Part shown: one piece after another, positions 43,585 to 52,782 of the stretch
Numbering within the stretch: position 1 is the first letter of the stretch
How the letters are laid out: each line of letters begins with the position of its first letter
Source of the DNA: Flavobacterium sp. Root935
GTDB taxonomy: Bacteria > Bacteroidota > Bacteroidia > Flavobacteriales > Flavobacteriaceae
Reading direction: 5' to 3'
Length of the DNA stretch: 64,000 nt
NCBI RefSeq assembly: GCF_001429295.1
Contig: NZ_LMJL01000007.1
Location: forward strand, 542,335-606,334
Notes under the pieces: model-generated
What the model was told of the DNA's origin: nothing
The model's database searches: none
The model's input: only the letters and a program-made list of their open reading frames with translations
Program-made: the position numbers and the translations under genes

Positions 43585-43849
43585 GTGCTTTGTCTTTTAT
43601 GGGAACAAACTAGCTTTATTAGTCCCAGTGCTCTGTTTTTTTAAGGGTTACATTTCAGCAGAATCAATCCCTGTGCTTTGTCTTTTATGGGAACAAACTA
43701 GCTTTATTAGTCCCAGTGCTCTGTTTTTTAAAGGGTTACAATACAGCAGAATCAATCCCTTGTGCTTTGTCTTTTATGGGAACAAACAAGCTTTATTAGT
43801 CCCAGTGCTTCCTTTTTTATAAGGGTTGTATTTAGCTTTCTCAATCCCT
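43585..43849. repeat. Dimeric tandem repeat: three 88-89-bp units, each of two diverged halves
   Basis: Units start at 43585, 43673 and 43762. Each unit is half A (43 bp, begins GTGCTTTGTCTTTTATGGGA, ends TAGTCCCA) plus half B (45-46 bp, begins GTGCTCTG or GTGCTTCC, has AAGGGTT and ends AATCCCT). Both halves share the frame GTGCT, a T-rich tract, then GGG...CCC spaced to fold into a small hairpin. A-halves are nearly identical in all three units; B-halves vary more. An open frame of 64 codons over it (43628-43822) is a by-product of the repetition, not a gene. Confidence 0.88.
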
Positions 43850-43990
43850 ATGAAGCAAATTTAAGAAAACACTGTTTAAAAAAAGTTACATAATTTTTAA
43901 CTTAAATTTATATATTTCACATGTTAGTGTTCTGGTTATTATATAAATGACTCAGAAAAAATAATTAATTTTGAATTCTATTCTATTAAA
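43850..43990. other. AT-rich spacer before the GNAT gene
   Basis: This 141-bp spacer holds no gene and no exact consensus promoter box. It separates the repeat array from the acetyltransferase. Confidence 0.5.
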
Positions 43991-44437
43991 ATGACTTTAC
44001 AAATACTTGAAATTACTACGATTGAAGAAATGCTGGCTCAAATTGAAACCATCAGATTTCTATATCCCAATATCACTTTAGAAAAATATAAATCTTTTCT
44101 TTTGGAGATGATTCCGCATAATTATACTCAAATTGGCGTTTTTGAAAATAATAAATGTTTAGGAATTACAGGATGCTGGTCGGCAACAAAATTGTGGACA
44201 GGCAAATATCTCGAAATTGATAATTTTGTTGTTAATCCAGAATATCGATCTCAAGGAATTGGAAAGCTACTCACTGATTATATCGAGAAAAAAGCAATAG
44301 AATTAAATTGCAGCAGCATTGTATTAGATGCATTTACTGGAAATTTTGGAGCACACAGATTTTATTACAATCAAGGTTACGCCCCAAGAGGATTTCATTT
44401 CGTGAAAATTTTGGATGAAAAGAAAATGACGGTGTAA
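43991..44437 (+). CDS. GNAT family N-acetyltransferase
   Basis: A 148-residue GNAT enzyme. The acetyl-CoA binding motif is NFVVNPEYRSQGIGKLLTDYI (R-x-x-G-I-G, around residues 77-97; only part shown matters: YRSQGIGKLL). The motif B area is ILDAFTGNFGAHRFYYNQGY. The acceptor is unknown. It is not closely related to the GNAT at 4331 and has no conserved partner next to it. ATG start. Confidence 0.9.
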   Translation: MTLQILEITTIEEMLAQIETIRFLYPNITLEKYKSFLLEMIPHNYTQIGVFENNKCLGITGCWSATKLWTGKYLEIDNFVVNPEYRSQGIGKLLTDYIEKKAIELNCSSIVLDAFTGNFGAHRFYYNQGYAPRGFHFVKILDEKKMTV

Positions 44438-44497
44438 AAGAGTTAGAACTTTTCTTTATTGCATCAAACAAAAGCACCATTAAACAAAAGAAATGGT

Positions 44498-44505
44498 TAT
44501 TTTTG
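44498..44505 (+). promoter_or_regulatory. -7 box deciding the flippase start
   Basis: TATTTTTG matches TAnnTTTG. It overlaps the most upstream possible start (TTG 44503), which therefore cannot be on the transcript; TTG 44533, 28 bp downstream, is the better start. Confidence 0.5.
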
Positions 44506-44532
44506 TCTTACAAACATTATTACAATTATATT

Positions 44533-45993
44533 TTGGGATTATATAAAAATCTATTCAAGCAAACAGCAATTTACGGACTGGCAACAGTTTTACCGAGAAT
44601 GCTGAGTTTTTTATTAGTGAGATTATATACAGGAATTTTACCTACTGCCGAATATGGCGAGGTGTCGATAGTATTGTCTTGGATGGTTTTCTTTAACGTA
44701 GTTCTTTCTTACGGAATGGAAACCGCTTTTTTTAGATTTTATAGTGCTGAAGAAGATAAGAAAAATGTAATAGCGACTTCTACAATTTCGATTTTTTGGA
44801 CATCAATTATTTTTCTATTTGTTGCTTTAATCTTTAGAAACACTTTAGCAAGTTTAGCCGAAGTAGATGTTCAGTATGTTACCTATACGGTTTGGATTTT
44901 GGTTTTGGATGCATTGGTTTTAATTCCATTTTCTAAATTACGAGCGAACCAAAGGCCAATGGTTTATGCAGCAATTAAAATTGGAAATGTGGTAATCAAT
45001 TTATTACTGAATATTTTCTTTTTAATGTACCTGCCAAAATTAGCAGCCTCAAACCCTAATTCAGTTTGGGATAATTTATATGTCGAAAATTTCCAGATCG
45101 CTTATATTTTTATTGCAAATCTTTTGGCGAGTTTAGCAACTTTTATAGTTCTTTCTCCTAATTATCTTTCGCTTGGACGAAAATTTGATCCAGAACTTTG
45201 GAGAAGAATGATGAAATACGGACTTCCTATTTTGGTTGCCGGATTGGCTTTTGCCGTAAATGAACATTTTGATAAAATCTTATTAGGGTATTTGCTTCCA
45301 GAAAATTTGGCAAAATCTGAAGTTGGAGCTTATTCTGCTTGTTACAAGTTAGGTTTATTTATGGTTCTTTTTGCAACAGCATTTAGATTAGGAATCGAAC
45401 CATTCTTTTTTAGCCACGCAAAAAATGCAAATGCTCCACAGACTTACGCCGTAATTACCAAATATTTTGTGATATTGGGTTCGCTGATTCTATTAGGAGT
45501 TATAGTTTTTGCAGATGTTTTAAAATACTTATTACTAGATAATAAATCCTATTGGGAAGCAATGAAAGTTGTACCGCTTATTATTTTGGCGAATTTCTTT
45601 TTGGGTATCTATAACAACTTATCGGTTTGGTACAAACTTACAGATAAAACAAAAATTGGTGCCTACATTTCTATTGTAGGTGCTATTGTTACTTTGGTTT
45701 TAAATTATTTTTTAATTCCAAAATACAGCTATTATGGTTCAGCAATTGCGACTATTTCGGCTTATGGCAGCATGATGCTTATTTCTTATATATTAGGAAA
45801 TAAGTATTATCCTATTCCTTACGACATGAACAAGATTGGTGCTTATTTAGGCGTTTCGATATTATTTTCGATAATTTCATTTTATGGATTTAGAGAAAAA
45901 TATTATGTTGGAATTCCACTTCTTTTAGCTTTTATGTATTTAGTTTACCACTTTGAAAAAGATACTATAAAAGGAATATTGAAGAGAAAGTAA
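44533..45993 (+). CDS. Polysaccharide/lipopolysaccharide flippase (MOP superfamily)
   Basis: A 486-residue polytopic protein with about fourteen membrane helices. The N-terminus [20 protein letters not shown] and [20 protein letters not shown] are typical of the RfbX/Wzx-like MOP flippases. I place the start at TTG 44533 (protein begins with Gly-Leu-Tyr-Lys after fMet) because a -7 promoter box covers the earlier TTG at 44503. It is followed by dut after 28 bp and belongs to a unit of envelope-related genes (nucleotidyltransferase, TPR protein, DUF4292). Confidence 0.88.
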   Translation: MGLYKNLFKQTAIYGLATVLPRMLSFLLVRLYTGILPTAEYGEVSIVLSWMVFFNVVLSYGMETAFFRFYSAEEDKKNVIATSTISIFWTSIIFLFVALIFRNTLASLAEVDVQYVTYTVWILVLDALVLIPFSKLRANQRPMVYAAIKIGNVVINLLLNIFFLMYLPKLAASNPNSVWDNLYVENFQIAYIFIANLLASLATFIVLSPNYLSLGRKFDPELWRRMMKYGLPILVAGLAFAVNEHFDKILLGYLLPENLAKSEVGAYSACYKLGLFMVLFATAFRLGIEPFFFSHAKNANAPQTYAVITKYFVILGSLILLGVIVFADVLKYLLLDNKSYWEAMKVVPLIILANFFLGIYNNLSVWYKLTDKTKIGAYISIVGAIVTLVLNYFLIPKYSYYGSAIATISAYGSMMLISYILGNKYYPIPYDMNKIGAYLGVSILFSIISFYGFREKYYVGIPLLLAFMYLVYHFEKDTIKGILKRK

Positions 45994-46021
45994 GCCGGGA
46001 TTAAAAATTTTATATTTAAAA

Positions 46022-46456
46022 ATGAAAATACAAATTATCAATAAATCGCAGCACGATTTACCAAATTACGAAACCATTGCTTCTGCAGGAATGGATTTAC
46101 GTGCCAATATTTTAGAACCAATTACGTTAAAACCTTTAGAAAGAGCGATTGTAAAAACAGGACTTTTTATTGAATTACCAATTGGTTATGAAGCCCAGGT
46201 TAGACCAAGAAGCGGTTTAGCTGCTAAAAAAGGAGTAACAGTTTTAAATTCGCCAGGAACTGTTGATGCAGATTACAGAGGAGAAATAGGAGTAATTTTA
46301 GTAAATTTATCTAATGATGATTTTGTAATTGAAAATGGCGAAAGAATTGCGCAGTTGATTATCGCAAAACACGAAAGAGCAGAATGGATTGAAGTTGAAA
46401 CACTTTCTGAAACATCAAGAGGTGAAGGAGGCTTTGGAAGTACTGGAGTTAAATAG
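46022..46456 (+). CDS. dut: dUTP diphosphatase
   Basis: A 144-residue trimeric dUTPase hydrolysing dUTP to dUMP and pyrophosphate, keeping uracil out of DNA. Motif 1 is SAGMDLRA, motif 2 [11 protein letters not shown], motif 3 [14 protein letters not shown] (catalytic Asp), and motif 5 [11 protein letters not shown] at the C-terminus closes the active site. All five motifs are intact and length is normal. It lies between flippase and nucleotidyltransferase genes. Confidence 0.97.
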   Translation: MKIQIINKSQHDLPNYETIASAGMDLRANILEPITLKPLERAIVKTGLFIELPIGYEAQVRPRSGLAAKKGVTVLNSPGTVDADYRGEIGVILVNLSNDDFVIENGERIAQLIIAKHERAEWIEVETLSETSRGEGGFGSTGVK

Positions 46457-46540
46457 TTTTCTGTAATTCGGAAAAATTAAAAAAAGAAAGACCAAACCCA
46501 ATGAAGATTTTTTAATCTTCCTATAAAAATCAAATAAAGA

Positions 46541-47557
46541 ATGAAAATAATTGTGCCAATGGCAGGCCGCGGATCGAGATTGAGGCCTCATACACTAACA
46601 GTTCCGAAACCATTAATTCCTGTTGCTGGAAAATCTATTGTACATCGTTTAGTTGAAGATATTGCTAAAATATTAAAAGACCCTATTGAAGAAGTTGCAT
46701 TTATTTTAGGCGACGAAGCTTTTTTTGGAGATGATGTCGTAAAAAGTTTAGAAGATTTAGCCAAAGGTTTAGGAGCAAAAGCTTCAATTTATCGTCAAGA
46801 TCAGCCCCTTGGAACAGGTCATGCAATTATGTGTGCAAAAGATTCTCTGTCTGGTCCAGCTGTAATTGCTTATGCAGATACTTTGATTAGAGCTGATTTT
46901 GAATTAGATCCTGAAGCAGATGCTGTAATCTGGGTAAAACAAGTAGAACAGCCGGAAGCTTTTGGTGTGGTGAAACTAAACCAAAATAATGAAATTATAG
47001 AATTGGTTGAAAAGCCAAAAGAGTTTGTAAGTGATTTAGCAGTTATCGGGATTTATTATTTTAAAGAGGTTGGAGTTTTAAGAAATGAACTTCAAAATGT
47101 TTTGGATAATAATATTCAAAATGGAGGAGAATATCAGATTAATGATGGAATCAAAGCCATGATGGCAAACGGTAAAGTTTTTAAAACTGGAAGTGTTGAC
47201 GAATGGATGGACTGTGGAAACAAAGATGTTACTGTCGAAACCAATACTAGAATGTTAGGTTTTTTACATAACGACGGTGAACATTTAGTTGATTATGACG
47301 TGAAACTAGAAAACGCTACAATTATTCCGCCGTGTTATATTGGAGAAAATGTTGTCTTGAAAAATTCAACAATTGGTCCAAATGTTTCAGTTGGAAAAGG
47401 TTGCCACATAATTGACAGTACTATTAAAAATAGCTTAATTCAAACGTATTCTCAAATTAAAAATGCTAACTTAGATAACGCAATGATTGGTAATCATGTA
47501 AGTTATGATGGTAAATTTACTAGTGTAAGTATTGGAGATTACTCAGTTTTAGAATAA
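46541..47557 (+). CDS. Sugar-phosphate nucleotidyltransferase
   Basis: A 338-residue enzyme. The N-terminal nucleotide motif is IVPMAGRGSRLRPHTLTVPK (G-x-G-x-R-L-x-P) followed by PLIPVAGKSIV. IAYADTLIRADFE is the metal/nucleotide region. The C-terminal part (from about residue 255) is a left-handed beta-helix with hexapeptide-like repeats (NATIIPPCYIGENVVLKNST). It activates a sugar-1-phosphate to an NDP-sugar; which one (glucose, mannose or GlcNAc) is not decided by motifs I can see. A small hairpin (46503-46520) precedes it. Confidence 0.9.
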   Translation: MKIIVPMAGRGSRLRPHTLTVPKPLIPVAGKSIVHRLVEDIAKILKDPIEEVAFILGDEAFFGDDVVKSLEDLAKGLGAKASIYRQDQPLGTGHAIMCAKDSLSGPAVIAYADTLIRADFELDPEADAVIWVKQVEQPEAFGVVKLNQNNEIIELVEKPKEFVSDLAVIGIYYFKEVGVLRNELQNVLDNNIQNGGEYQINDGIKAMMANGKVFKTGSVDEWMDCGNKDVTVETNTRMLGFLHNDGEHLVDYDVKLENATIIPPCYIGENVVLKNSTIGPNVSVGKGCHIIDSTIKNSLIQTYSQIKNANLDNAMIGNHVSYDGKFTSVSIGDYSVLE

Positions 47558-47600
47558 ATAGGAATAAAATTTCGTTTTTGTTTAAAATGTAATTTTTATA

Positions 47601-48953
47601 ATGATCAAAAAAAGAGTTTTTACAGTTTTGTTTTTTGCTTTATTCAGCACATCGTTTTCGGTTTTTGCACAGACAGAACCCGAAGATATTGCTATGGCAA
47701 CAGATGAATATCAAGACTCATTTTATGAATCATTAAAACAAAAAGGAATTGAAAATTATGATAAAGCTATTGTGTCATTGGAGAAATGTATCAAACTAAA
47801 ACCCAATGACGCAGTGGCTTATTTTGAATTAGGAAAAAATTATCTGGCACTCAAAGAATATCGAAATGCACAAGATGCTTTTGAAAAAGCTACACAGCTG
47901 GATCCTAAAAATAAATGGTTTTGGCTCGGAATTTATGATGTAAGTTATGAGACCAAAAACTACCCGTTAGCGATAGAAATCATTCAAAAAATAATTGCTT
48001 TTGACGAAGAGTACAAAGACGATTTGATTTCATTATATATGATAACAAATCAGTACGACAAAGCTTTGACTGCGATTAACGAAATGAATGGTAAGTTCGG
48101 AAAGTCTGCCGATCGTGAAATTTACAAAGCTCAAATTTTATCGCAGGGAAAATATCAAAATGCTGAAATTGACAATTTGGTTCAGCAGATTAAAAAAGAT
48201 CCAAAAGAAGAATCCAATTATGTGAATCTTATTTTCTTATATTCAAAAAATAATGAAAATGATAAATCACTGGAAGTTGCTAAACAATTAGCAAAAGAAA
48301 TTCCGAATTCAGAATGGGCTCAAGTGAGTTTATTCAAAACATATTTGGATGCCAATCAAGCGGATAAAGCCATAAAATCAATGAATGTGATTTTAGCAAG
48401 TTCAAAAATTGATTCAAAAATCAAACATAGAACTTTGAACGAATTTTTGATTTATGTAAACAAAAATCCGCAGTATGCTCCAGATTTAGAAAAAGCAATT
48501 GCTTATTTTGACAACGATAAAGAAGTTGATGTTGCAAAAGAAATAGGAAAGTTTTACCATAGCAAAGGTCAATTTGAAAATGCGATTAAATATTATGAAA
48601 AAGATTTAAGCGCGCATTCAGATACAGATCTTGAAACCAATATGTTATTGCTGGAAGCTTATTCGCAGACCAAACAGTTTGATCCAATGACAAAAAGAGC
48701 GATGATGTTGATTGAAGTGTATCCGAGTCAGGCACAGTTTTATTACTATGCAGGTTTAGGAAGCAATCAGCAAAAGCAATTTAAAAATGCAAAAACCGTT
48801 TTAGAAATGGGTTTGGATTATGTTGTTGATGATGTAAAACTAGAAGCAAATTTTAATATTCAATTAGGAGAGGCATATAATGGATTGGGAGATGCAAAGA
48901 AAAAAGAGGAATACTTTTTGAAGGCAAATGAATTATTAAAGAAAAAAAAGTAA
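47601..48953 (+). CDS. Tetratricopeptide repeat protein, exported
   Basis: A 450-residue protein with a Sec signal peptide (VLFFALFSTSFSVFAQ, cleavage near residue 24) and about ten TPR-like helical pairs, for example AVAYFELGKNYLALKEYRNA and later GQFENAIKYYEKDLSAHSD. It likely scaffolds periplasmic or outer-membrane partners. It is 12 bp before the DUF4292 lipoprotein gene. This TPR, DUF4292, EnvC-like order is one I recall as conserved in Flavobacteriia. Confidence 0.9.
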   Translation: MIKKRVFTVLFFALFSTSFSVFAQTEPEDIAMATDEYQDSFYESLKQKGIENYDKAIVSLEKCIKLKPNDAVAYFELGKNYLALKEYRNAQDAFEKATQLDPKNKWFWLGIYDVSYETKNYPLAIEIIQKIIAFDEEYKDDLISLYMITNQYDKALTAINEMNGKFGKSADREIYKAQILSQGKYQNAEIDNLVQQIKKDPKEESNYVNLIFLYSKNNENDKSLEVAKQLAKEIPNSEWAQVSLFKTYLDANQADKAIKSMNVILASSKIDSKIKHRTLNEFLIYVNKNPQYAPDLEKAIAYFDNDKEVDVAKEIGKFYHSKGQFENAIKYYEKDLSAHSDTDLETNMLLLEAYSQTKQFDPMTKRAMMLIEVYPSQAQFYYYAGLGSNQQKQFKNAKTVLEMGLDYVVDDVKLEANFNIQLGEAYNGLGDAKKKEEYFLKANELLKKKK

Positions 48954-48965
48954 AAGAGAATTGAG

Positions 48966-49745
48966 ATGAAAAGATATATAATGCTATTAATACTTTCTAC
49001 TGCTGTAATTTCGTGTAAATCGAAAGCCGTTGCAGTACAAGGTAATACAAGCCAGACAATTGCGCCAAAAGAAGACAAGAAAATAATCGAAAAACATTAC
49101 GATAATAAACTAGATTTTTCTACTTTATATATTAAGGCAAGCGCAAAATATGTTGATGAAAAGCAAAGTCAAAATGTAACTGCCGAAATTAGAATCGAAA
49201 AAGACAAACAGATTTTAATAAGTGTTCGCTTTTTAGGAATTACAATGGCGAAAGCATTAATAACACCTTCTGCAGTAAGTTATTATGAAAAAATAAACAG
49301 CACTTATTATGAAGGAGATTTTACAAGCTTAAGTAAATGGCTTGGAACAGATCTAGATTACAGTAAAGTTCAAAACTTATTGGTTGGAGAAGCTTTTGAC
49401 GATTTAAGAAAAGGAAAATATACGCAGACAATTGTAGAAAACCTTTTTAGACTGGATGAAGAAAAAGATGCTAATTTGAAAAAAACATTCTTCTTAGACG
49501 GCGAAAAATATTTAATTCAGAAAGAAGAGATTTCACAACCATCTGAAAACAGAAATTTACAGATAGCGTATTCAGATAGTAAAACTTTTGATCAAGGAAC
49601 GCTTCCAACAAGTATCGAAATAAATGCGGTACAGCCAAAAGGAAAAACAAGTATAAATTTGAATTACAATAATATTTCATTTAACGAAGAACTTTCTTTC
49701 CCATATAGTGTTCCAAGTGGGTATAAAAAAGTTACAATTAAATAA
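48966..49745 (+). CDS. DUF4292 lipoprotein
   Basis: A 259-residue lipoprotein with lipobox LSTAVISCKSKA (Cys17). The mature part is beta-rich with STLYIKASAKYVDEKQSQNV, then KDKQILISVRFLGITMAKAL and late PTSIEINAVQPKGKTSINLN. This pattern is DUF4292, which looks like the LolA/LolB lipoprotein-carrier fold; that fold link is an inference from strand pattern. It may handle lipids or lipoproteins at the outer membrane. Confidence 0.88.
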   Translation: MKRYIMLLILSTAVISCKSKAVAVQGNTSQTIAPKEDKKIIEKHYDNKLDFSTLYIKASAKYVDEKQSQNVTAEIRIEKDKQILISVRFLGITMAKALITPSAVSYYEKINSTYYEGDFTSLSKWLGTDLDYSKVQNLLVGEAFDDLRKGKYTQTIVENLFRLDEEKDANLKKTFFLDGEKYLIQKEEISQPSENRNLQIAYSDSKTFDQGTLPTSIEINAVQPKGKTSINLNYNNISFNEELSFPYSVPSGYKKVTIK

Positions 49746-49769
49746 ATTTGCAAAAATAAAAATAGAAAC

Positions 49770-51050
49770 ATGCCAAAATTTCTCCTAAGCCTAGTTTTAA
49801 TTTGTGCCACTACATTTATATGGGCACAGGATTCACAGCAAGAAAAACTGGAGCAGCGTAAAGCTCAAATTCAACAGGAAATCCGAGACAATGAAAAGAT
49901 GCTTCAATCTGTTCGAAAAAAAGAGAAATCTGCTGTGAATGAATATTTAATTCAGGCAAACAAAATCAAATTAAAAGAGAAATTAATTAATACAACCGCT
50001 AAACAGGAAAAAATCCTGAGTAACGATATGTATATTAATCAGGTTAAGGTAAATAAGCTCAAAAAAGAATTGGCAGTATTAAAAGAGGATTATGCAAAAA
50101 TGATTTTGAAATCCTACAAAAGCCGTTCTGAACAGAGTAGAGCAATGTTTATTTTATCTTCAGAAAGTTTTTTGCAGGCTTACAAGAGAGCGCAATACTT
50201 AAAACAATATACGAATTACAGAAAAAATCAAGGTTTAGAAATTCAGTCTAAAACCGCTGAATTAGTAGATTACAATTCAAAACTTGACGGACAAAGACAA
50301 GTTAAGAAAAAAATTATTGCTGAGAATGAAAAAGAAAAGAAAAGCTTAGAAGAAGAAAAGAAAGAACAGCAAAAGCTTGTTAACACGATTAAAAAAGACA
50401 AAAATAAAATTATTGCTGATACAAAAGCCAAACAGCAGGAATCTAGAAGAATTGATGCAAAAATCAAAGATCTTATTCGTGAACAAATTAGATTAGCGAA
50501 TCAAAGAGCTGAAGAAGAAAGACGTAGAAAAATAGCCGAGGGAAAAGCTACCGAAGCAGAAAAAGCAGAGGCATCAACACCTAAAAGTTATTCATCAGAT
50601 AAAATTACATTAACGCCAGAGGGTAAAATTTTAGCAGCAGATTTTAAAGCAAACCGAGGGAAACTGCCTTGGCCAGTGGAAAAAGGATTTATATCGTTAG
50701 GATATGGAGATCAGCCGCATCCACTTTATCCTTCTTTAACTGTTCATAATTCAGGAGTAGAGATTACTACAGAACAAGGAGCAACAGCTCGAGCAGTATT
50801 TGAGGGAGTGGTATCAAAAGTTATTGCATTGTCTCCTGTAAACAGAGCCGTTTTTATTCAACATGGAGATTATTTTACGGTATACCAAAACCTAAGTTCT
50901 GTGTCTGTTGAGCAAGGTGATAAAGTAAAAGTGAAACAAAGTATTGGAAAAGTAAGAACAAGTGGAGACACTGGAAAAACAATTATTAAATTCTTAATTC
51001 TTCAAAATACATCAAATAATAATCCAGAAGGATGGTTACAAAACAGATAA
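49770..51050 (+). CDS. EnvC-like murein hydrolase activator (degenerate M23)
   Basis: A 426-residue exported protein with signal peptide (FLLSLVLICATTFIWAQ), a long coiled coil (around residues 25-115 and 150-265) and a C-terminal LytM/M23 domain from about residue 300. The LytM metal residues are largely lost: the usual H-x-G-x-D is HNSGVEI, the H-x-H of the second site is YQNLSSV, and the last His pair is KFLILQ. It should therefore be an activator of amidases like EnvC rather than an enzyme. The terminator at 51056 ends the unit. Confidence 0.9.
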   Translation: MPKFLLSLVLICATTFIWAQDSQQEKLEQRKAQIQQEIRDNEKMLQSVRKKEKSAVNEYLIQANKIKLKEKLINTTAKQEKILSNDMYINQVKVNKLKKELAVLKEDYAKMILKSYKSRSEQSRAMFILSSESFLQAYKRAQYLKQYTNYRKNQGLEIQSKTAELVDYNSKLDGQRQVKKKIIAENEKEKKSLEEEKKEQQKLVNTIKKDKNKIIADTKAKQQESRRIDAKIKDLIREQIRLANQRAEEERRRKIAEGKATEAEKAEASTPKSYSSDKITLTPEGKILAADFKANRGKLPWPVEKGFISLGYGDQPHPLYPSLTVHNSGVEITTEQGATARAVFEGVVSKVIALSPVNRAVFIQHGDYFTVYQNLSSVSVEQGDKVKVKQSIGKVRTSGDTGKTIIKFLILQNTSNNNPEGWLQNR

Positions 51051-51055
51051 AATTT

Positions 51056-51082
51056 AAAAGGAGCTTTTTTGCTCCTTTTTTT
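51056..51082 (+). terminator. Terminator after the EnvC-like gene
   Basis: AAAAGGAGC pairs with GCTCCTTTT around a six-T loop, followed by further T. It closes the 44.5-51 kb unit. Confidence 0.92.
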
Positions 51083-51176
51083 ATGAAATAGAAAAATTAA
51101 TCTGAAATTGAACTTATCCTAAATAGAAATTACTGCTTTCGTTAAGCTGAAATTATACGATTGAATTTAAAAATAG

Positions 51177-51184
51177 TATTTTTG
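51177..51184 (+). promoter_or_regulatory. -7 box of rbfA, giving a leaderless transcript
   Basis: TATTTTTG matches TAnnTTTG and ends only 4 bp before the rbfA ATG at 51189. In Bacteroidota transcription starts about 4 bases after this box, that is at or next to the A of ATG. The TTG at 51161-51163 is 13 bp upstream, a short spacing. Confidence 0.5.
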
Positions 51185-51188
51185 CAGT

Positions 51189-51581
51189 ATGGAAACAAAT
51201 AGACAGAAAAAAATAGGCGGTGTTATTCAGAAAGATCTGGTTGACATTTTGCAAGGTGAAGTGCGAAAAAACGGAATTACTAATCTGGTAATTTCGGTAT
51301 CCAAAGTTAGTGTAACTTCAGACTTATCTGTGGCAACAGTATATTTAAGCATCTTTCCTCAAGAAAAAGCACAAGAAACTTTAGAAGGGATCAAATCAAA
51401 TACAACATTGATTAAACACGATTTATCACAACGTGTACGTCTGCAATTACGTCGTGTACCAAACTTGGTATTCTTTATCGATGACTCTTTAGATTATATC
51501 GAAAAAATCGACAATGCTTTAGCTGGAAAAGAAAACCCAATAGAGAATCGTGATCTTTTAGAAAAAAGAAGAAAATCATAA
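51189..51581 (+). CDS. rbfA: Ribosome-binding factor A
   Basis: A 130-residue KH-like factor for 30S maturation (16S rRNA 5' end). The N-terminus RQKKIGGVIQKDLVDILQ (residues 4-21) and the region VSVTSDLSVATVYLSIFP are conserved RbfA features; the late LRRVPNLVFFIDDSLDY is the family signature. There is no alternative downstream Met before the conserved part, so ATG 51189 is the start, although the promoter box ends 4 bp before it. The next gene starts 1 bp after its stop. Confidence 0.96.
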   Translation: METNRQKKIGGVIQKDLVDILQGEVRKNGITNLVISVSKVSVTSDLSVATVYLSIFPQEKAQETLEGIKSNTTLIKHDLSQRVRLQLRRVPNLVFFIDDSLDYIEKIDNALAGKENPIENRDLLEKRRKS

Positions 51582-51582
51582 A

Positions 51583-52782
51583 TTGAATTTCCCCCTTTAC
51601 ATAGCCAAACGTTATATTTTTAGCAGCAGCAAAAACAATGCTATCAATATTATTAACCGCATTGCCAGCATGGGAATCATTGTTGGCACGATGGCTTTGT
51701 TTGTGGTTTTATCTGTTTTCAGCGGATTAAAAGTTTTTAGCCTTTCGTTTACAAACGAAATTGATCCCGATTTAAAACTGGTGAGCACTTACGGAAAATC
51801 ATTTTTAATCACACGAGATCAGGAAAGTCAGATTAAGAAAATTAACGGCGTTGCTTCTTACACCAAAATTATAGAAGAGCGTGTTTTATTTTTGTTTAAA
51901 GATAAACAGCAAGTTACTTATCTAAAAGGAGTTGATAGCAATTATGCAGTTGTCAATGATATTAAGAAAAAATTGTACAACGGTCAATGGCTCAAACCAG
52001 ACAGCTATCAAGTTGTGATTGGATACGGTTTAGCTCAGAATTTTTCTATGGGAATTCTCGATTTTGAGAATCCGTTGCAGATTTTTGCCCCAAAACCTGG
52101 AAAAGGAGCAATCGAAAATCCAGAAGAAGCTTTCAATAAAACCGATGTCCTGCCTGTTGGGATTTATTCTATAAGCGAAGATTTAGATTCAAAGTACGTG
52201 TTTGCAGATTTAGGTTTAGTACAAGAATTATTAATGTATAAAACCAATCAAATCTCTGGAATTGAATTTAAACTCAAAGAAAATGCAGATGAAAATGCAG
52301 TAAAGACTCAGCTCAATTCTATTTTTAAAAATAAAATTACTTTAAAAAACAGAGCGCAATTAAACGAGTCTTTATATAAAATGCTGAATACCGAAAATAT
52401 AGTAGTGTATTTGATTTTTACTTTGGTGATAATCGTGGCTCTTTTTAATTTAGTAGGGGCATTGATTATGATGATTTTAGAGAAGAAAGGAAATCTTAAA
52501 ACACTTTTTAATCTCGGAACAGAAATCAATAATCTTAGAAAAATATTTCTGCTTCAAGGAACTTTGTTAAGCTTTTTTGGTGGCTTAATCGGACTTATTT
52601 TGGGTATAATCCTAGTGATACTGCAGCAGCAATATGAACTGATAATGATTACGCCAACATTAGCTTATCCCGTTGTTTTTTCACTAGAAAATGTTCTAAT
52701 TGTAATGACAACTATTGTGATACTTGGATTTGTAGCCTCATTAATTGCAAGCAGCCGAGTAAGCAAAAAATTGCTGGATTAA
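51583..52782 (+). CDS. LolC/LolE-type ABC permease (FtsX family)
   Basis: A 399-residue permease with four membrane helices: one near residue 30 (MGIIVGTMALFVVLSVFSGL) and three in the last 130 residues, plus a large periplasmic domain between. The opening FPLYIAKRYIFSSSKNNAIN and the C-terminal part RKIFLLQGTLLSFFGGLIGL are typical of LolC/LolE lipoprotein-release permeases. The ATPase is not adjacent. The start is TTG at 51583, separated from the rbfA stop by one base, so translation is probably coupled. Confidence 0.88.
   Translation: MNFPLYIAKRYIFSSSKNNAINIINRIASMGIIVGTMALFVVLSVFSGLKVFSLSFTNEIDPDLKLVSTYGKSFLITRDQESQIKKINGVASYTKIIEERVLFLFKDKQQVTYLKGVDSNYAVVNDIKKKLYNGQWLKPDSYQVVIGYGLAQNFSMGILDFENPLQIFAPKPGKGAIENPEEAFNKTDVLPVGIYSISEDLDSKYVFADLGLVQELLMYKTNQISGIEFKLKENADENAVKTQLNSIFKNKITLKNRAQLNESLYKMLNTENIVVYLIFTLVIIVALFNLVGALIMMILEKKGNLKTLFNLGTEINNLRKIFLLQGTLLSFFGGLIGLILGIILVILQQQYELIMITPTLAYPVVFSLENVLIVMTTIVILGFVASLIASSRVSKKLLD

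Noticed and set aside
43628..43822. Open frame of 64 codons over the tandem repeat
   Set aside because: It arises from the repeated DNA itself and has no family-like sequence or codon pattern.
43585..43849. CRISPR array
   Set aside because: Units are contiguous with no unique spacers, and no cas genes are near.
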